Positions 31,795-42,322 of a stretch of DNA of 64,000 nt are shown here, in pieces (within the stretch, counting starts at the first letter, position 1; every line of letters starts with the position of its first letter). The stretch lies in contig CP154954.1 in the NCBI GenBank assembly GCA_039621445.1, forward strand, positions 20,012,642-20,076,641, in the 5' to 3' direction. The stretch is from Euglena gracilis. Taxonomy: Eukaryota; Euglenida; Euglenophyceae; Euglenales. The notes under the pieces were generated by a model. It made no database searches, was not told the origin of the DNA, and was given only the letters and a program-made list of their open reading frames with translations. The translations under genes and the position numbers were made by a program.

Positions 31795-32231
31795 CACGTA
31801 AGTTTTTACATCTAATCCGCTATTAGCGCTCCCCACCATTCAGTTTCCCCTGACCCCCGCCAAGTGTGCCGCTAAAGCTCACATGGAACTTGAGGATCTC
31901 TTTTTACATCAGCTAACCACCCCTGCTCCAAAGCCTAAGCCCAAGGTCTTCCCTCAATCGGTTCTGACCTTCAAAAAATAACCAGGATGTGGACAGTGTC
32001 TGCTTCAGCACTCCTGGACAAGGAATCCATCTGCTTATGCACGTTGTGCACAGGGGGGGGGGGTGTTATTTGGGCCCTCGAAATCAGCCCCCAATGGGGG
32101 GGTGTTATTTGGCGGTGTTATTTGGGGGGGTTATTTGGGAGAGGGATTTACTCGAAATTGGCCAGATCTTTCATGTCGCCTTTTGAAGGAGCATGTGACA
32201 CTCAGAAAAGATGCTTACTGCCACCCGGGGC
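31795..32231. other. Non-coding spacer with G-run/TTATTTGG repeats
   Basis: Unassigned sequence to 32050, then four GTTATTTGG modules with G-runs. It ends at the left terminus of A2. Confidence 0.5.
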
Positions 32232-33559
32232 GACACCTCCGCACTTTGCACTTGTGAGGCCTTGTCTTGCCGGCGGTGTTTTTTGGACTGCGACGCGCTG
32301 GGTTAGGAGTCCCTGCTTAACGCCTTTTTTTTTTCGCCGGAGTTGGCTGATTCCTAATTTGCCCTTCGATGACCAGAAGAAAGGAGCCAAATTGAACATC
32401 GAAGAAGTTTTGACAAGAGCAAAAAATATCACATCAATATCCACAACGAAACGTAACAGACGAGCATCAATTGAAAAACCAATTATCGAAATTAATTTGG
32501 ACTTCAATGAGCAATGAATTATCAAAGAAATTGGAGTTACGCCGTCGGCGTGAAGGTGCAGAAGCGGCCGCGGCAGCTGGAGGACCTGAAGGTGCGGACG
32601 AGACGTGGCAAACCGTAGCCTCCCCTCCCCCCACCCTTTCGGACTCCCACGACACTGGAAGGGGGAGGAAGGGACCAAGAGGGCGAAGCGCAAGAAGATG
32701 GCGAGGTCCTGCTTTCCTTGCCGGATTTTCTGTTCTGGTGTGTTTGTGTGTGCGCGGGGGGTGCTTCTTACTGCGCCTTTGTTGCAAGAAAAGGAGTACC
32801 TCACCATCTCGCAGTGCGGATCCCGAATGGTCTCGACAGAAAATTCGTCCAATGAATCACCCAGTAACGGCCACTGTCTCTGGACCCTTGTGTCCCGAAA
32901 GCCCAGGCATCAGAAGCTACAGCAAGCCCCAGCCCCCAAAGGGCAACAGAAACTGGGGACTAATGTCAAATTGGCAAGGTGAGACAACCTGTGCAACCCG
33001 GCCACCAGGGCCAAGTCCCACTATGGCGACCCAGAGCAAGAACACAGCCATGCCAGAACAATTCCAGGCCAAGGGGGACTTCACTACAAGGGCCATGGGG
33101 CCAATTCTGCAAGCAGCTCCCCTCAGGAATGGGCAGAAAAGGTCTTACAACCCCCCCCCCCCAATTTTTCTAACACTACACCCCCTACCGAGGGCAAGGG
33201 GGGGCACTGCAGTCCCCCCCCCGGATTCAGCTGCAACTGGAGACCAACTTCAGGAAATGGGCGTCAGGGCCAGGGAGGGAGGCCAGAATAACACCCAAGG
33301 CCATGGAGGCCATGGATAGCTCAAGCGAGAGGCCAGATTCAACTGCAAGGCCATGGCAGCCAGGAATTTCAAGGCCATGGAGGCCATACACACCAGCGCA
33401 ATGGGGCCCAAAGGTGGTCAAGATTTGGCCCCCCAGAAGATAAGGTGCAGTCTCTATAAAAAAAAATCTAGAAGCCCGGGAGGAAGGTCCCGAGGGGCCA
33501 AAGCAGGACAGAGGGGCTAAACGCCCCAGAGCATTTATTTCAGCCCATGGAAGGGGATG
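32232..33559 (+). mobile_element. DIRS-like element A2, truncated 5' part
   Basis: The left terminal repeat (GACACCTCCGCACTTTGCAC...GGAGTTGGCTGATTCCTAAT, 32232-32358) and gag region match A1. The gag frame (from about 32471) has SMSNELSKKLELRRRREG and is interrupted at 32639-32832 by a solo B repeat. Gly/Gln-rich repeats (GGHGGQ-like) follow to about 33450. The element stops where C2 begins (33560), and no RT or right end of A2 is found after C2, so the 3' part is lost. Confidence 0.85.
32639..32832. mobile_element. Solo terminal repeat of DIRS family B
   Basis: It starts TCGGACTCCCACGACAC like element B at 20433. It includes the GTGCTTCTTACTGCGCC core and goes straight into CTCACCATCTCGCAGTGCGG...CCCGAATGG, the opposite outer end. 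Removing it restores the A2 gag frame without a duplicated base block. It is a recombination or deletion derivative, comparable to a solo LTR. Confidence 0.87.
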
Positions 33560-33849
33560 AGTACTCCCGGGAAGTCTGACCAGGGAGGAAGTGACCATGA
33601 TGGCGGAGCACAAGAGGGGGGTGAGATCCTGCTTTGTGTGCCGGCTGTTTTGTTGTTTTTGTGTTATTCTTGGCGGGGTGCTTCTTACTTCGACTTTGGT
33701 GCCGGAGTTGGCGATGATGTGCTCTCCGACACCGACTTGCCGAAGGTCAACCGCAGGGCTCCCCGGCCTGTGTGCAGGGGCGTTTTTGCCCCCCCCCCCC
33801 CTGGAGGAGGATGCTTTCCTTTTTTGGGTGGGTTGGGTGGGCTCACCCC

Positions 33850-33960
33850 CCTCTTGTGCTCCGCCCTCATGGTCACTCCCTCCCTGGTCAGACTTCCTGA
33901 GTGTACTCGACCATTCGGGCTTCGCACACTCTGGGGGTGAGACGTTGTGCACGACCCCCT
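33850..33960 (-). repeat. C2 internal complementary region
   Basis: It joins CTCCCTGGTCAGACTTCCTG (inverse of the 33560 end) to TCGACCATTCGGGCTTCGCA (inverse of the 38222 end). Confidence 0.88.
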
Positions 33961-34905
33961 TTTCAAATTTTCTCGTTGCGGAATCCACCGCTCCCAACCG
34001 TAAATAATGAGCTGAAAAGGCTGTGAAATTTTTCAACTGACCCAGTACACACCTCCTCACTGGACAGTCCCAATTTTTTGTGCATCAAAACCCCAGCCCC
34101 CTGTGCTGTGGGCTTTCCAGTGGGAAATTGGAATGTCAAAGGTTTCCAACAACTCCTTTGTCAAAGAGTTAATTCTGTTGGATGTCAAGGGCTTTTTGCC
34201 ATCCAAACTCCACAACAGGGGGCACCTTGGGGAATGAAAGATGTTCTTTTCACATATTCTCTCATCAAATGATATGGACTCAAAGATGGCAGTGAATCAA
34301 TCTTCAACACCTGCTCCCACTTTGGTGAAGGCCAACCCTTTCCCCATACCAAAATGAAAAACTTTTCCCCCACCACTGAAATGGTTCTTTGGGTTCTTGC
34401 GAGGTCTACCCCGCTGTGAAGAGCCAAAAGTCTGAAGGACAGAATGATTATCCACCTCAGCTCCATAAGGGACATGTCAGAAACCATTTCAGTGCTCTGC
34501 AATTTTCTCAAAATGGGTAATGGGTCCCAAAAGGCAGCATACCTCTGAACTGACCGATTCCATTCCTTTTTCACTTTTGTAAGTAAAGGGTGAAATCGAA
34601 TGGACTCCAACCCAGGTAAATATTGCAGGGACATATGCACATCGAGCATCAGCCTGTGAAAGTTTGTGTAGGTCCAACGGGGCAGTGGCCAGCTCCATCC
34701 TGGAGACTTGCAAGGGCTCCAATCCTTTCTGTTGCAAACTAACAAACAGTTTTCTGAAGACACTGTCATAACGCTTCAGGGTTCCCAAAGTCCTCAGGAC
34801 ATTTTCAATGTCTTGATGTGGCACCTTTTGCTGTTCCAAAAGGAACCTGATACCACTGTGCAAGCCAGGGACCAATTTGGTCTTGGCATTGATTGCCCCC
34901 AACAA
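33960..34905 (-). pseudogene. C2 tyrosine recombinase, broken
   Basis: 34905-34489 and 34769-34185 together encode LKRYDSVFRKLFVSL and LALHSGVDLART. The position of the first Arg follows LH and reads Ser here (LHSGVD versus LHRGVK/LHRGVD in C1 and B), so the catalytic Arg appears mutated. The C-terminal block with FSAHYLRLGAV lies at about 34000. Several frameshifts. Confidence 0.83.
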
Positions 34906-36562
34906 TTCTTGAACATTCCCTCCCTGGGGGGTATGACCAACATTCGTGTCCCTGGTTTTGACATTTTGATTAATAGGGGCCCCGTGGACTCGAAACCCAC
35001 ATGGGTGTCACCAAAAGGCATTTCACCGGCTTGTTCAGTCTCAGCCTGATGAGCCAAGGAAAAATCACTTTCCAGGGGTGGGTTGGCACAAACATCTCTG
35101 ACTGAATCCAGATCGCATTTCAATGCATCCACCAGAGAAGCTTAGTGGTGGGGCCATCTGGCCACAAATTTTTGGAATTTTGCATTTCCTGGAGATGCAA
35201 ACATGTCTGTGTCTGGAGCAATGTCGGTTCTGAAAAACTGCAGAATTTGGGTGAACAGGTTTGGGCACAGGGTAAAATCTCCCTTGTCCTGATCCCACCT
35301 TGTGAGTGCGTCTGCCAACATTTCTGCTGAAGGAACCCACTGGACCTGCAGTTGAACTTGGTTTTCCGAACACCAATGAAATAGAGGTTCCAAAACCTGA
35401 TTGAGGTGCTCATTTCTTCCCCCCCCACTTGGTCAGATAACTTAGTGCCACTTGACTGTTCTCGTTTAACAGCACAGTTTCACCAGGCTGGGTAAAGGGT
35501 TTTACTGTCTGTACTGCTGCCATCAGCTCTTTCACATTTATATGTAAACAATTTTTCTCCCTCCAAAATTCTTGGATTATTTGATTTTGGCAGGAGTCCA
35601 CCCCCCATGCCCATGTGTAGGAGTCTGAATGGAGCACCATTTTTGCCAGTTGTAGGAAAGGTCTGCCCAGACCAGGTTGCAGGGATGTCTTTAGGACTTT
35701 GATTTCCCCATTCAGGCTTTCTGGTATGTCGATGCAAAAATCCCAGCCCTTTTCCTGATGCAGCTGGCTGAACTTTAAGAGCTCCTGGGTTACCAATCTC
35801 AGAAATGGAAGAGCAGGGAGGTAACTTCTGATTTGTCCCAGAATGCTGGAAATCTTTCTGCAACTCAGTTTCTGGGCCAGAACCACCGTGCCCACTTCCT
35901 TTCTGTGGTTTTTAATTTGTGGGGGGGCACCTCCAGCTGATCTTTTTCCAGATTGATGATGAACCCCAAATGTTGCAGCCTTTGGGTGGGAGTAAACACA
36001 GATTTTTTCTCGCTGACTTTGAACCCAGCCTCCCCTAATGTGTTCAGCATTGTCAACAAATGTTTTTTCGCCAAATTTTCTGTTGAACAAAACAGAATGA
36101 TGTCGTCCAAATAGACGAACACCTGCAATCCCTTTGATCGCCACAGTTTTGGCAGGACTTTCATGGGGACATGAACAATTTTGGGAGGGTGCTTAGGCCA
36201 AAACATGCCCCCTGAAACTCCCACAGGTCTGGTCCCACCTGAATTCTGACAATTTTTTTGAAATCTTTTTCCAGACCCAGACGAAAGTAGGCATCTTTCA
36301 AGCCCATTTTGACTGCCCAATCCCCTTTTTTCAGGGTGGGGAAAATGGTGGACATGTTTTCCAAAGTGAACTTTTCTGGACAGCAAAATTGACTTAGATC
36401 TCGACAATCTGTGATAAGTCGATGCTTGACCCCCTCCCTTTCTGATTTGGACAACACAAACCAAGGTACTAGGTGAGCAGTGTCTGTGGCCGTTTCCAAT
36501 TTTTTGGTTGCCACACTTTCTTGGTACTCCCTGGGGTAGAGGGTGGTCTGGCTGCACACCAT
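34790..36562 (-). pseudogene. C2 reverse transcriptase-RNase H-methyltransferase, broken
   Basis: RT: LVPWFVLSKSEREG, then HRLITDCRDLSQF, GLKDAYFRLGL and VFVYLDDIILF. A shift at the G-run near 35925 moves to the frame with KLSCRKISSILGQIRSYLPA and RNase H. Its third acidic residue appears lost (LNENSQVAL where C1 has LNVDNQVAL). The methyltransferase-like part has CANPPLESDF with the same local frame excursion as C1. A frame change near 35405 separates the RNase H halves. Confidence 0.87.
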
Positions 36563-37105
36563 TTTAAATTAGTGAGACTACCCACTGGCTTGCATTTTTC
36601 TGCCACCATGGCAGACATTTTCTCAGTCTCTGAAACAGTGGTAACCCCAGCCATGCCCTTTTTCTGAAATCCAACCCTTGAAGGATACCTTTCTCCCATT
36701 CCTCTGCGGGAGACTGGTGTGGGCCAGGTTCCTGGTTCCAGGAGCCCTTGCCAGACTGGTGATGGCATCTGGGCAGGGGTCAGCAGGTGGATTACCCCCT
36801 CCTTGGAGATCAGCTGGGGGATCTCTCCCCCACTTCATCTTTGTTCTGGCTTGCCCATCATGGGCACCAGGGGCCTGTAAGCCCTGACTCCTTCTGTGCT
36901 TGGCTTTGTTGGTTTCACCCCCTCTTGGGGTCTTTGATTCTTCAGGCCTTCCCCTTGCCTTTCCCGAGGAAAATGGTGGGGAGACAGCGGATTACAGAGA
37001 TGATTCAGACCCTTTGGACCACCCTGGTCTCCACTGGCTGCCATAGCCCTTTCCTCTCCCAGACTTGAATTGGCTGCCATAGCCTTTGCCTTTGCCAAAC
37101 TTGAA

Positions 37106-38087
37106 CTAAAATCCTTTGTTCCCTGTGGGAATGGGAAAATGAGACATAGAATGTCTGGAGAAGGCTGGTGCCAAGCCTGCTTGATTCAGAGCCCATTGGG
37201 CTTGGTCAACTGCCAAATCTTCCTTGGAGAACAGCCCGTTGTTTGCACTTGGGATTGCCCCTGGAGTGCTGCACTTCTTCCTCTCCTTCAGCAGCGTCTG
37301 CTCCAGCTCTGCTACAGCAAAAAACAGTTGTTGTGCTAATATTTGATAATCTGCTTCCACACTGCCATGAAGGCATGCCACCATCCTCTCCAGGTGCAAC
37401 ATCTTTTTCTGCCATGCCTTCAGCTGCTTTTCCCAGGCCCCTTTTCCATCTGAACCATAATTATTATCTTCCGCTCTTACTTTTATCCCCTGATTCCTTG
37501 GTAGCTCCCCCAGCACCATTTTCCACGGTAGTCGATCTCCTTTTTCGGCGTGCCGAAGGCACGCTGCCAGCTCTGGCGCCGGCGCCAGTTCCTCCTGCCA
37601 GGGGAGCCGTTCGTCCGCCTCGTCGTTGTCGTTGTACTCCTCGTCTTTTCCGTCCTCCTCCGTCGCGGACCGCTCCGCTCTATGCGTCATCCCCTTGTCT
37701 TTCTTCGAACTCTTCTCCAGCCAACTTCAACGCTCAGCCAACTTTAACGCCACGTCCGCTGCTGTCTGCCCCAAGTCGATCAGTGGTACTTCCACACTCC
37801 CTGCTAATGCCACCGAGTACAAGAACGAATTCCTGTAGTCTCCGACTTGGCTGGAGACCATCGCCACCTGTGTCAGCTCGTGGACCTTCTTTGCACGCTT
37901 CGTAGTGTGCCCTCCGCCGCCAAGCCAGTTTTGCCCGGACGCGATGACGGCGACGAGGGATTCCGGGGACGATTCTGCCAATAGTTTCGCCATGTTGCCC
38001 TCGTTGAAGAATAGCTCTCCCCACGAATTGTTGAATATGACTTCATCCTCGGATGTCAATTTCTCTGCGTACGTTGCCATCTGATGT
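37106..38087 (-). CDS. C2 gag-like ORF(s)
   Basis: The first frame, from about 38087 to 37727, reads MATYAEKLTSEDEVIFNNSW, then MAKLLAESSPESLVAV and HELTQVAMVSSQVGDYRNSF. The second (37690-37106) has an acidic start (EEDGKDEEYNDNDEADE), a helical middle (EKQLKAWQKKMLHLERMVAC) and a basic Leu-rich helix. The two frames overlap in position and are joined by a small shift near 37720. In C1 the same protein is split by element B. No domain recognised. Confidence 0.72.
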
Positions 38088-38229
38088 TGTCGAAGGACGT
38101 TAATATCCGCCAACTCCGGCACCAAAAAGCAGTACGAAGCACCCCGCCAAAAAACAACACAAACAACAGGACAGCCGGCACACAAAGCAGGATCTCACCC
38201 CCAGAGTGTGCGAAGCCCGAATATTCATT

Positions 38230-38680
38230 CAAAGCAAGGGGGGACCCTCAGAGGGGTCATTTTTTTCCAGTTCGGGGGGCCCCCGGACCCCCCCCCCTGG
38301 GGGGAGGGGTCTAGCTAGTCCATTTTTTCCAGTGTCCAGCCGATTGGCTGACCAGTACCCCCCCGGGGTCCTTAAGCAAATGCCTGTCTGGGGTTTCTTT
38401 CTGGGGGGGGGGGCCAGCGAGAAACCAGATACAAGAACCAGAAACAAGAAGGTTTTTAATAGGTTTTGGGCGATTTTGTTCCAAAAATTCCCAAAAATGG
38501 TATTTTTGGGGGTTTAAAAAAAATTTCGGCGCTTCGCGCCGGACACCGGAAAAAAATTTCCACTAGCTCCCCGGGGGGGGTCTGCTAGAAATCCCACAAG
38601 CCAAATTTGGACTAGCTGCAGTCCAGCCCCCCGGGGGGGGTACTGCAACCCCTTAAGCACATGCCTGACCCAAGCAGCGC
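38230..38680. repeat. Two partial copies of the CTTAAG-type inverted-repeat family
   Basis: Two right ends of the family seen complete at 40534-40910 lie in tandem: CCTTAAGCAAATGCCTG (about 38371-38388) and CCTTAAGCACATGCCTG (about 38652-38669). They share its internal modules CTAGCTAGTCCATTTTTTCC, GGTTTTTAATAGG and CGGCGCTTCGCGCCGG. Left ends are missing, so no target duplication can be read. Confidence 0.6.
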
Positions 38681-40072
38681 CCCCCAGCTCCTCAAGGTGC
38701 GCACTGACACTTTGTTGACCAAAAAAATGATCAAAAAAGTGACAAAATAAAAAGTCCCCTCCACCCCTCAGACACAAAATTTTATCCCCCAACACCCAAA
38801 ATTTTATCTCCCGAAAAAGGGGGGAACCGCATTTTTTCTGGTTTTTTTTGCATTTTTCCTTTTTGGCGAAATCGCTCTTCTGTGTTTTTTTCCCCAATGA
38901 TTTTTGAATCTCTTGCTGGAAAAATTTAGACTGAGAAAAATTCTGTCTTCTGACCCCTATTTCAACAGGCTAACTACCATCTATCCCCGACCGCATGCCT
39001 GCAAAGCAAAAACAAAACCGCAGCACCCACTCACATCAAAGCCAATCCAGGATGACAAACAGACTGCAATGACAGAATTTTGGAAGGGCGGGTGAGCCCA
39101 TCACTGCGCAGTCAGACACGTCAGCAGGAGCCAAGCCCGAGCGACTTGTCTACAGCAGAAGGATGGCAGCCTCTGTCGTGTGTTTTGGTTCCCAAAAAAC
39201 TCCGCTTCAGAGAAGGTAGAAGGGGGTGTTCCCTTTTCTAACATATTTTTTGAACCCTCCCAACGAGTTTTTTTTTTTAGCACCGGGCGCTCCGGACCAA
39301 CCACCACTGGCGCATCAACACCCACCCCCGAGGGGGGGCCACCCAAGAGGGGGGGGCCACCCAAGAGGGGGGGGGGCTTGGGGGATCCACTTTTGGGGGT
39401 TTCAATTTGGGGTCCAATTTTTAGGCACTTTCCACCAAAAATAGCCCCCCCCCCCCCTCCCGGGGCAGCCACTCTGCCCCCCTCTGGGGGGAGGGCAGAT
39501 CCACGCACCTCCGACCCCCCAGGTTTTGGGGTGGGCAGTGCTATGCCACATCCCCCGGCGGAGGTGGAAAAATGGCCAAAAAGGGTATTTTTAGGCACCG
39601 GGACCCAAAATTGACCCCCCCTTGGAGGGGGATGAGGCTGTTATGGGCAGGCACCCATGACAAGGCCCCCCGGTTGGTAAAAAGAATCCCATTTGTGTTG
39701 GAGTTTTTTTTTTTTTCGACTTTCCTTCAAAAGAAGCCGCACACCAAACAACCTGCCCACTCGAAACGCATGTGTTAACCTAATGTCAATGATTTGTTTG
39801 TAGATAAGGCAATAATGTGCAAACAATCAGAGGCCGGCATCGCCACAGAAACAAAGACCACAGAGGCAGAAAAAGCAACTGGTGCAGCCAAGGAATGCCA
39901 GCCATACAGGGGTTCAGCACTGCACCATTTCCAAACAAAAACGAACGAAAACAACGACGATGGGGCGGGGGGGAACCACCTCCAATTACCGACCACCCCA
40001 CAGTCAGGGGTTGAAGGGGACCAAGGAAAAATAGGGGTTTTTTGGCACCCCCCCCCCGGTCAGGGGTTGCAG
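38681..40072. other. Repeat-rich non-coding stretch
   Basis: Contains C/G-run modules (39300-39660, with GAGGGGGGGGCCACCCAA repeated at 39342-39376) and otherwise unassigned sequence. No conserved frame is seen. 39780-40000 has low repeat content and a frame reading AGIATETKTTEAEKATGA, but no support as a gene. Confidence 0.4.
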
Positions 40073-40080
40073 GTCAGGCC

Positions 40081-40236
40081 CAGGGGTTTTTTTAAGACTG
40101 GGCACCCCCCACCCACCCCCCCCCTGGGGGGGGGGGTCCCGGGGGACCCACAAAAAAACGGGGGGGGGGCTCGGCCGGACCCACCCACCCTCCCCCCCCC
40201 TCCCCCCCGGGGGGTCCACGACTAAAAAAACCCCTG
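40081..40236. mobile_element. hAT-like MITE, family 1 (156 bp), TSD GTCAGGCC
   Basis: The ends CAGGGGTTTTTTTAAG and CTAAAAAAACCCCTG are inverted. An exact 8-bp duplication GTCAGGCC flanks it (40073-40080, 40237-40244). The body is C/G homopolymers around CCGGGGGACCCACAAAAAA and GGACCCACCCACC. It has no coding capacity. 8-bp duplications and CAGGG ends are typical of the hAT superfamily. Confidence 0.88.
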
Positions 40237-40339
40237 GTCAGGCCCCCAGCTTTGGGGGGGTTGGACCAGGAGGCACCCAAAAGAAAACTCCGAAGGCGCC
40301 GAAGGAAAAATTTGACCTCAACATCGGCAACATCGGCGA

Positions 40340-40435
40340 CCCCGGAAATACGGGAAAGCCTGGTGGGGGGGGGGGTCAGACCCCCCGACTACCACCCATA
40401 GGGTTGCAGGGATTCCCGTACAGCCCTCCCTTGTC
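40340..40435. repeat. GCTGTACGGGAAT hairpin repeat
   Basis: The ends GGAAATACGGGAAAGCCTGG and GGGATTCCCGTACAGCCCT pair imperfectly around G/C runs and CTACCACCCATAGGG. It is of the same family as in MTG1 introns (about 1125 and 4903) and at 48755. Confidence 0.65.
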
Positions 40436-40533
40436 GGGGTTGTCGGACCCAAACAAGAAATGCAAATTGCCAAGCCGGCCAAGGGGAAAGGAAGTGAAAG
40501 TTTCTCAACCCAGTTGGCGAAAAGACTGCCCAT

Positions 40534-40910
40534 CAGGCTTTTGCTTAAGGACCCCGGCGGGGGGGGGGGGGTACTGGCTAGCCAATCGGCTGGACACTGG
40601 AAAAAATGGACTAGCTAGACCCCTCCCCCCCCGGGGGGGGGGGTCTCGGGGGTCCCCCCAACTGGAAAAAAAATTTCTGCGCGCCGAGGTGGAAATGAGG
40701 TTTTTAATAGGTTTTTGGCTGATCTTGTTCCAAAAATTCCCAAAAATGGCCAAAAACGGGCATTTTTGGCCATTTTTGGGGGTCCCAAGAAAAATTCCGG
40801 CACTTCACGCCGGTCACTGGAAAAAAAATTTCCACTAGCTAGCTAGCTAGCTAGCCCTGCCAGCAGACCCCCTGGGGGGGGGGGACTGCAATCCCTTAAG
40901 CAGAACCCTG
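40534..40910. mobile_element. hAT-like MITE, family 3 (377 bp), TSD CTGCCCAT
   Basis: The ends are CAGGCTTTTGCTTAAGGAC and CCCTTAAGCAGAACCCTG, flanked by exact CTGCCCAT (40526-40533, 40911-40918). Internal modules are TGGACTAGCTAGACCCCTCC, GCCGAGGTGGAAATGAGG, a palindromic CGGCACTTCACGCCGG and (CTAG)5. Partial copies lie at about 3600-3771 (intron of the GTPase gene), 38230-38680, 45795-45960 and 51400-51700. Confidence 0.88.
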
Positions 40911-40918
40911 CTGCCCAT

Positions 40919-41942
40919 AGCTTCAGTTTGCAATCGGAATGTGGTTTTCAACATGTCACTCATTTTGAAATCATCCAAAGGTTGCCGGTGGAAAGGAAAA
41001 GAATGTTCTCATGTTGCCCATAAAGGTCTATGCATTTTGCAAATGTGAAGAACCAGGAGGATGGGGCTAATCATGTTGCTGCCGTTGGAATGTTGAATCG
41101 AATGCAAACTTTGTCCAGAAGTTGCAATTTGTGTATCCCCCGGGACAATCTTGCAGGGCTAGCACGTGGAAAAAATTTTCCTGTGACCAGCGCGAAGCAC
41201 CGAAATATTAAAAAAAAAAAATAAGGTAAAAGATAAAATTTCAGGACCCAAAACTGGCCAAAAATGCCCATTTTTGGCCCATTTTGGAACTTTTTTGGAA
41301 CAAAGTTAGCAAAATTTCCAATTGGGGGGGGGGGCAAACCTGGGGGGGGAGAAAATTTCTCAGACTGCAGAAATAAGCATTTTGTTAACCAAAAAGTGCC
41401 AAAAATGCCAAAATATTGACAAGATTTTTTGTCTCGGGGGGGAAAGAGGGCCAAAACGAGGAATATCAAAATATCCTCATCAAAATATTTATCCAGGAAA
41501 AAAACTCAAAAAAACACAAAAAACACAAATTTTGTCAAATTGAAAAACGAAAAAAAACGCGGTCGTTAGACAAGAGGGGTGGACCCCAGGCAGTCTTCTT
41601 TGACCCCCCCCATGCCCATTGACCAGACTGGGATCGGGAGAGTCTCCGACGTGTGACTTGGGGCTGCCACTCGATGTGTCGTTCTCCCTCTCCACAGTGT
41701 CGTTCTCTTTCTCTCGCGAAGCACAGAAAGAAGACAAAAACACTTGCTTTATGACTTGCGAGGAGAAAACATACAACAAACAAATTTTTTGGATGGAAAA
41801 TTTTTAAAAAAAACTTGCCGATGCACACCGATGCACAAGCCCTTTGATTTTGAGAAAGATGAGGAGAAAAGCAATGCCGAAATCTGGAAAATGCCCCCAC
41901 CTATTAACTCAAATGCCTCAAAAATGTTTGGAGATGATACCT
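40919..41942. other. Non-coding, unassigned
   Basis: AT-rich sequence with AAAATGCC/GGCATTTT words, a GCGCGAAGCACCG half-palindrome (41190) and T/A runs. 41640-41790 has low repeat content, and its minus strand reads ESPKSHVGDSPDPS in one frame, without further support. Confidence 0.4.
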
Positions 41943-42322
41943 CCCCCCGTCTAAGGATCAGAAAAGATGGGTAAGAACCAGGCTTCTTTTTAAGACCCCC
42001 GGGGGGGGGGGGAGGGGGAGGGTCCCCCCACCCACCCAGGGTGGCGCGGGCCCCCCCCCCCGGGGGGGCGGGGACCCCCCCCCAAAATCGGGCCCGTTAA
42101 AAGCAATTTTCAAAATTTTTCGGCGCTTTGCGCCGAAAAGGTATACCCAGCGCCTCCGGCGCGGGACCCCCCCCCCGGGGGGGGGTCCGGCCCGGACCCA
42201 CCAACCCCCCCTCCCCCCAGGGGGGAGTCTGCTGACTCAAAAAGAAGCCTGGTAAGAACAAGGGGGTGGTGCTTAATTTGCCAAAACATGGGTAAGAAAC
42301 AGCGGGGGGGGGGGTGCTTAGA
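41943..42322. repeat. TTGTCTAAGCACC-type element carrying a nested MITE
   Basis: A copy of the 14933-15310 family: the right end GGTGCTTAGACAAAGGGG (about 42305-42322) and GATGGGTAAGAAC modules are clear, the left end CCCCCCGTCTAAGGATC is diverged. Its GGGTAAGAAC/AAGGGGGTGGTGCTTA sequence is split by the family 2 MITE at 41979-42252, which dates the MITE as the younger insertion. Confidence 0.65.
41979..42252. mobile_element. hAT-like MITE, family 2 (274 bp), TSD GTAAGAAC
   Basis: The ends CAGGCTTCTTTTTAAGACC and CTCAAAAAGAAGCCTG are inverted, with exact 8-bp duplication GTAAGAAC on both sides (41971-41978, 42253-42260). Inside are AAATCGGGCCCGTTAAA, the palindromic CGGCGCTTTGCGCCG and GTATACCCAGCGCC. 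It is nearly the same as 50504-50726. Confidence 0.9.

Larger units (their letters stand above)
33560..38222 (-). mobile_element. DIRS-like retrotransposon C2
   Basis: A minus-strand 4.66-kb element of the same family as C1. Its outer ends are GTACTCCCGGGAAGTCTGAC (33560) and GTGTGCGAAGCCCGAAT (38222), with terminal repeats 33560-33720 and about 38102-38222 and an internal complementary region at 33850-33960. It cuts A2. It is better preserved than C1 in gag and the 5' RT but still has frameshifts. Confidence 0.92.

Noticed and set aside
37106-38185. C2 gag reading frames as a cellular gene
   Set aside because: The same sequence sits at the same place in C1 and is split there by element B, so it belongs to the retrotransposon.
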